Origin: Bog-257 sp963805985
GTDB lineage: Bacteria > Acidobacteriota > Terriglobia > Terriglobales > Acidobacteriaceae
Assembly: GCA_963805985.1 (NCBI GenBank)
Contig: CAWDWG010000004.1
Coordinates: 124,001-188,000 of the forward strand
DNA: 64,000 nucleotides
Direction: 5' to 3'
Below, one piece after another: positions 62,955-64,000 of this stretch (its first letter is position 1; each line of letters starts with the position of its first letter). Position numbers and translations under genes: made by a program. The notes beneath the pieces were generated by a model. The model was not told the DNA's origin and did not search any database. It worked only from the letters and a program-made list of their open reading frames with translations.

Positions 62955-64000
62955 ATGCGAGGCGACAAGCATTTCGGCCAAGTGGGAAAGGTGTTTGCAT
63001 TTCTTGTAGTTACGCTGCTGGTGACGAATGCCTGGGCGGGTCACCAGGTGGTGGTGCCCTTCAGCGGCAGCAATGGCGCCAATCCGGTAGCCGGTCTGAT
63101 CGCCGATGCTTCTGGCAACTTTTACGGCACGACCGACACCGGCGGCAAGTATGGCTATGGAACGGTTTACGAGCTGTCGCCCAACGGCAGCGGCGGCTGG
63201 ACGGAGACCGTGCTGCACAGTTTCCAGAACAATAATGTCGACGGCATCCATCCCTTCAGCACCTTGACCTTCGACAGCTCGGGCAACCTCTACGGCACCA
63301 CGTATCAGGGCGGCGCGCACAATTATGGAACGGTCTTCGAGCTATCGCCCAACGGCGGCAACTGGACCGAGAGCATCCTGCACAGCTTCCAGATCGTCTC
63401 CAACGTGGGCGATGGCGCCTTCCCCCAGGCCGGCATTGTCTTCGACCCGCAGGGTGACATCATCGGCACGACTTACGCGGGCGGCTCTCTTGGTTACGGC
63501 ATGGTCTATGAGCTGACGCCAAACGGGAACGGCACTTGGTCGAAGACTCACATCCACTATTTCGGCCAGGGTACGGACGGTAAGAATCCGAACTCCAACC
63601 TGCTCGCCGACGCGCAGGGCAATCTTTATGGCACCACCAACGCCGGCGGAACGGGCGGCGTAGGCACGGTGTATGAGTTGGCCCCCAATGGCAGCGGTGG
63701 CTACACGGAAACCGTATTGCATAGCTTTGTTACTGGCATCGACGGAACCTATCCCGAACAGGCGGCCCTGGTCATCGATTCCAATGGCGTTCTCTACGGC
63801 ACCTGCAGCCAGGGCGGCGGAAGCAACCTGGGTACCGCCTACAAACTGACGCCCAACGGACATGGCGGCTGGGCCAAAGCGATCATCCACAACTTTGGCG
63901 CAGGCACCGATGGCCAGAATCCCTACTCGGGACTGACCATGGACAGCCACGGCAATTTGTATGGCACCACCTATAACGGGGGCAGCCTGGGTTTCGGAAC
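62955..64000 (+). CDS. secreted gloVer-repeat protein, cut by window end
   Basis: The frame opens at ATG 62955 with a signal peptide (VFAFLVVTLLVTNAWAG) and runs to the window edge without a stop, at least 348 codons. It has repeats of SGNFYGTTDTGG, GNLYGTTYQGG, GNLYGTTNAGG type. AAGGAGGAAGA precedes the start. It is the fourth gloVer protein in the window; its length beyond 64000 cannot be seen. Confidence 0.86.
   Translation, partial: MRGDKHFGQVGKVFAFLVVTLLVTNAWAGHQVVVPFSGSNGANPVAGLIADASGNFYGTTDTGGKYGYGTVYELSPNGSGGWTETVLHSFQNNNVDGIHPFSTLTFDSSGNLYGTTYQGGAHNYGTVFELSPNGGNWTESILHSFQIVSNVGDGAFPQAGIVFDPQGDIIGTTYAGGSLGYGMVYELTPNGNGTWSKTHIHYFGQGTDGKNPNSNLLADAQGNLYGTTNAGGTGGVGTVYELAPNGSGGYTETVLHSFVTGIDGTYPEQAALVIDSNGVLYGTCSQGGGSNLGTAYKLTPNGHGGWAKAIIHNFGAGTDGQNPYSGLTMDSHGNLYGTTYNGGSLGFG

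Overview
The window looks like a chromosomal segment of an Acidobacteriota bacterium, probably class Terriglobia (Acidobacteriia). The basis is the GC-rich coding DNA, four secreted proteins built from GNLYGTT-type 'gloVer' repeats (TIGR03803-like), an acidobacterial-style short RNA polymerase omega-like protein next to rho, TonB-like and degenerate VWA-like secreted proteins, and very many small intergenic hairpins. Placement below class is not possible from this sequence alone. No rRNA, tRNA, CRISPR array or prophage was seen. Housekeeping genes (ruvC, pdxS/pdxT, ppdK, glyQ/glyS, recO, rho, comM-like, orphan coxC-like and nuoB) are scattered singly among secreted and regulatory genes.

Layout. 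0.1-5.6 kb (minus): three translationally coupled genes for a GAF-sensor/HlyD protein, a HlyD lipoprotein and a PqqD-like/M50 protease/HlyD fusion. 6.9-10.7 kb (plus): unknown helical protein, fluoride channel FluC, three DUF190 domains in two genes, dynamin-like GTPase. 10.9-13.9 kb: a divergent pair of gloVer proteins with a MITE-like inverted-repeat element between them. 14-18.2 kb: frameshifted YpdA-like reductase, DinB-like protein, and a lipoprotein gene split by an IS110/IS1111-type element. 18.5-24.9 kb: membrane protein plus M1 peptidase, ruvC, secreted proteins and two receiver-domain proteins. 25-30 kb: PLP synthase, M28 peptidase, GNAT, thioesterase. 30.3-35.3 kb: cytochrome oxidase subunit III-like, then an XRE regulator / NfeD / flotillin / 57-aa membrane protein / PspA cluster that resembles a membrane-stress operon. 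36-49 kb: OmpA, PPDK, GlyRS, RecO, a secreted lysozyme-like protein and a gloVer protein. 49.6-53.9 kb: a dense toxin-antitoxin array against the 3' end of rho. 54.5-64 kb: ComM-like ATPase, MobA-like transferase, HAD phosphatase, secreted proteins, Uma2, NuoB, and a gloVer protein cut by the window edge.

The three most notable signals are these. (1) The IS element's long non-coding end carries an 11-mer and a 10-mer that match the two sides of its own insertion site, in opposite orientations and each 4 nt from the junction. This is the arrangement expected of a guide (bridge/seek) RNA. (2) A 60-bp copy of the rho 3' end, differing only synonymously, lies 1.9 kb from rho and brackets vapBC, a parDE-like pair and one unknown gene. 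This suggests an integrated toxin-antitoxin island. (3) At least eleven gene junctions carry degenerate tandem repeats with a strict 7-bp period but a different core word at each locus.

Three probable single-base insertions (ypdA-like, rho and HAD genes) break reading frames. Since rho is usually needed, sequence error is the simplest explanation, but real pseudogenes are not excluded.
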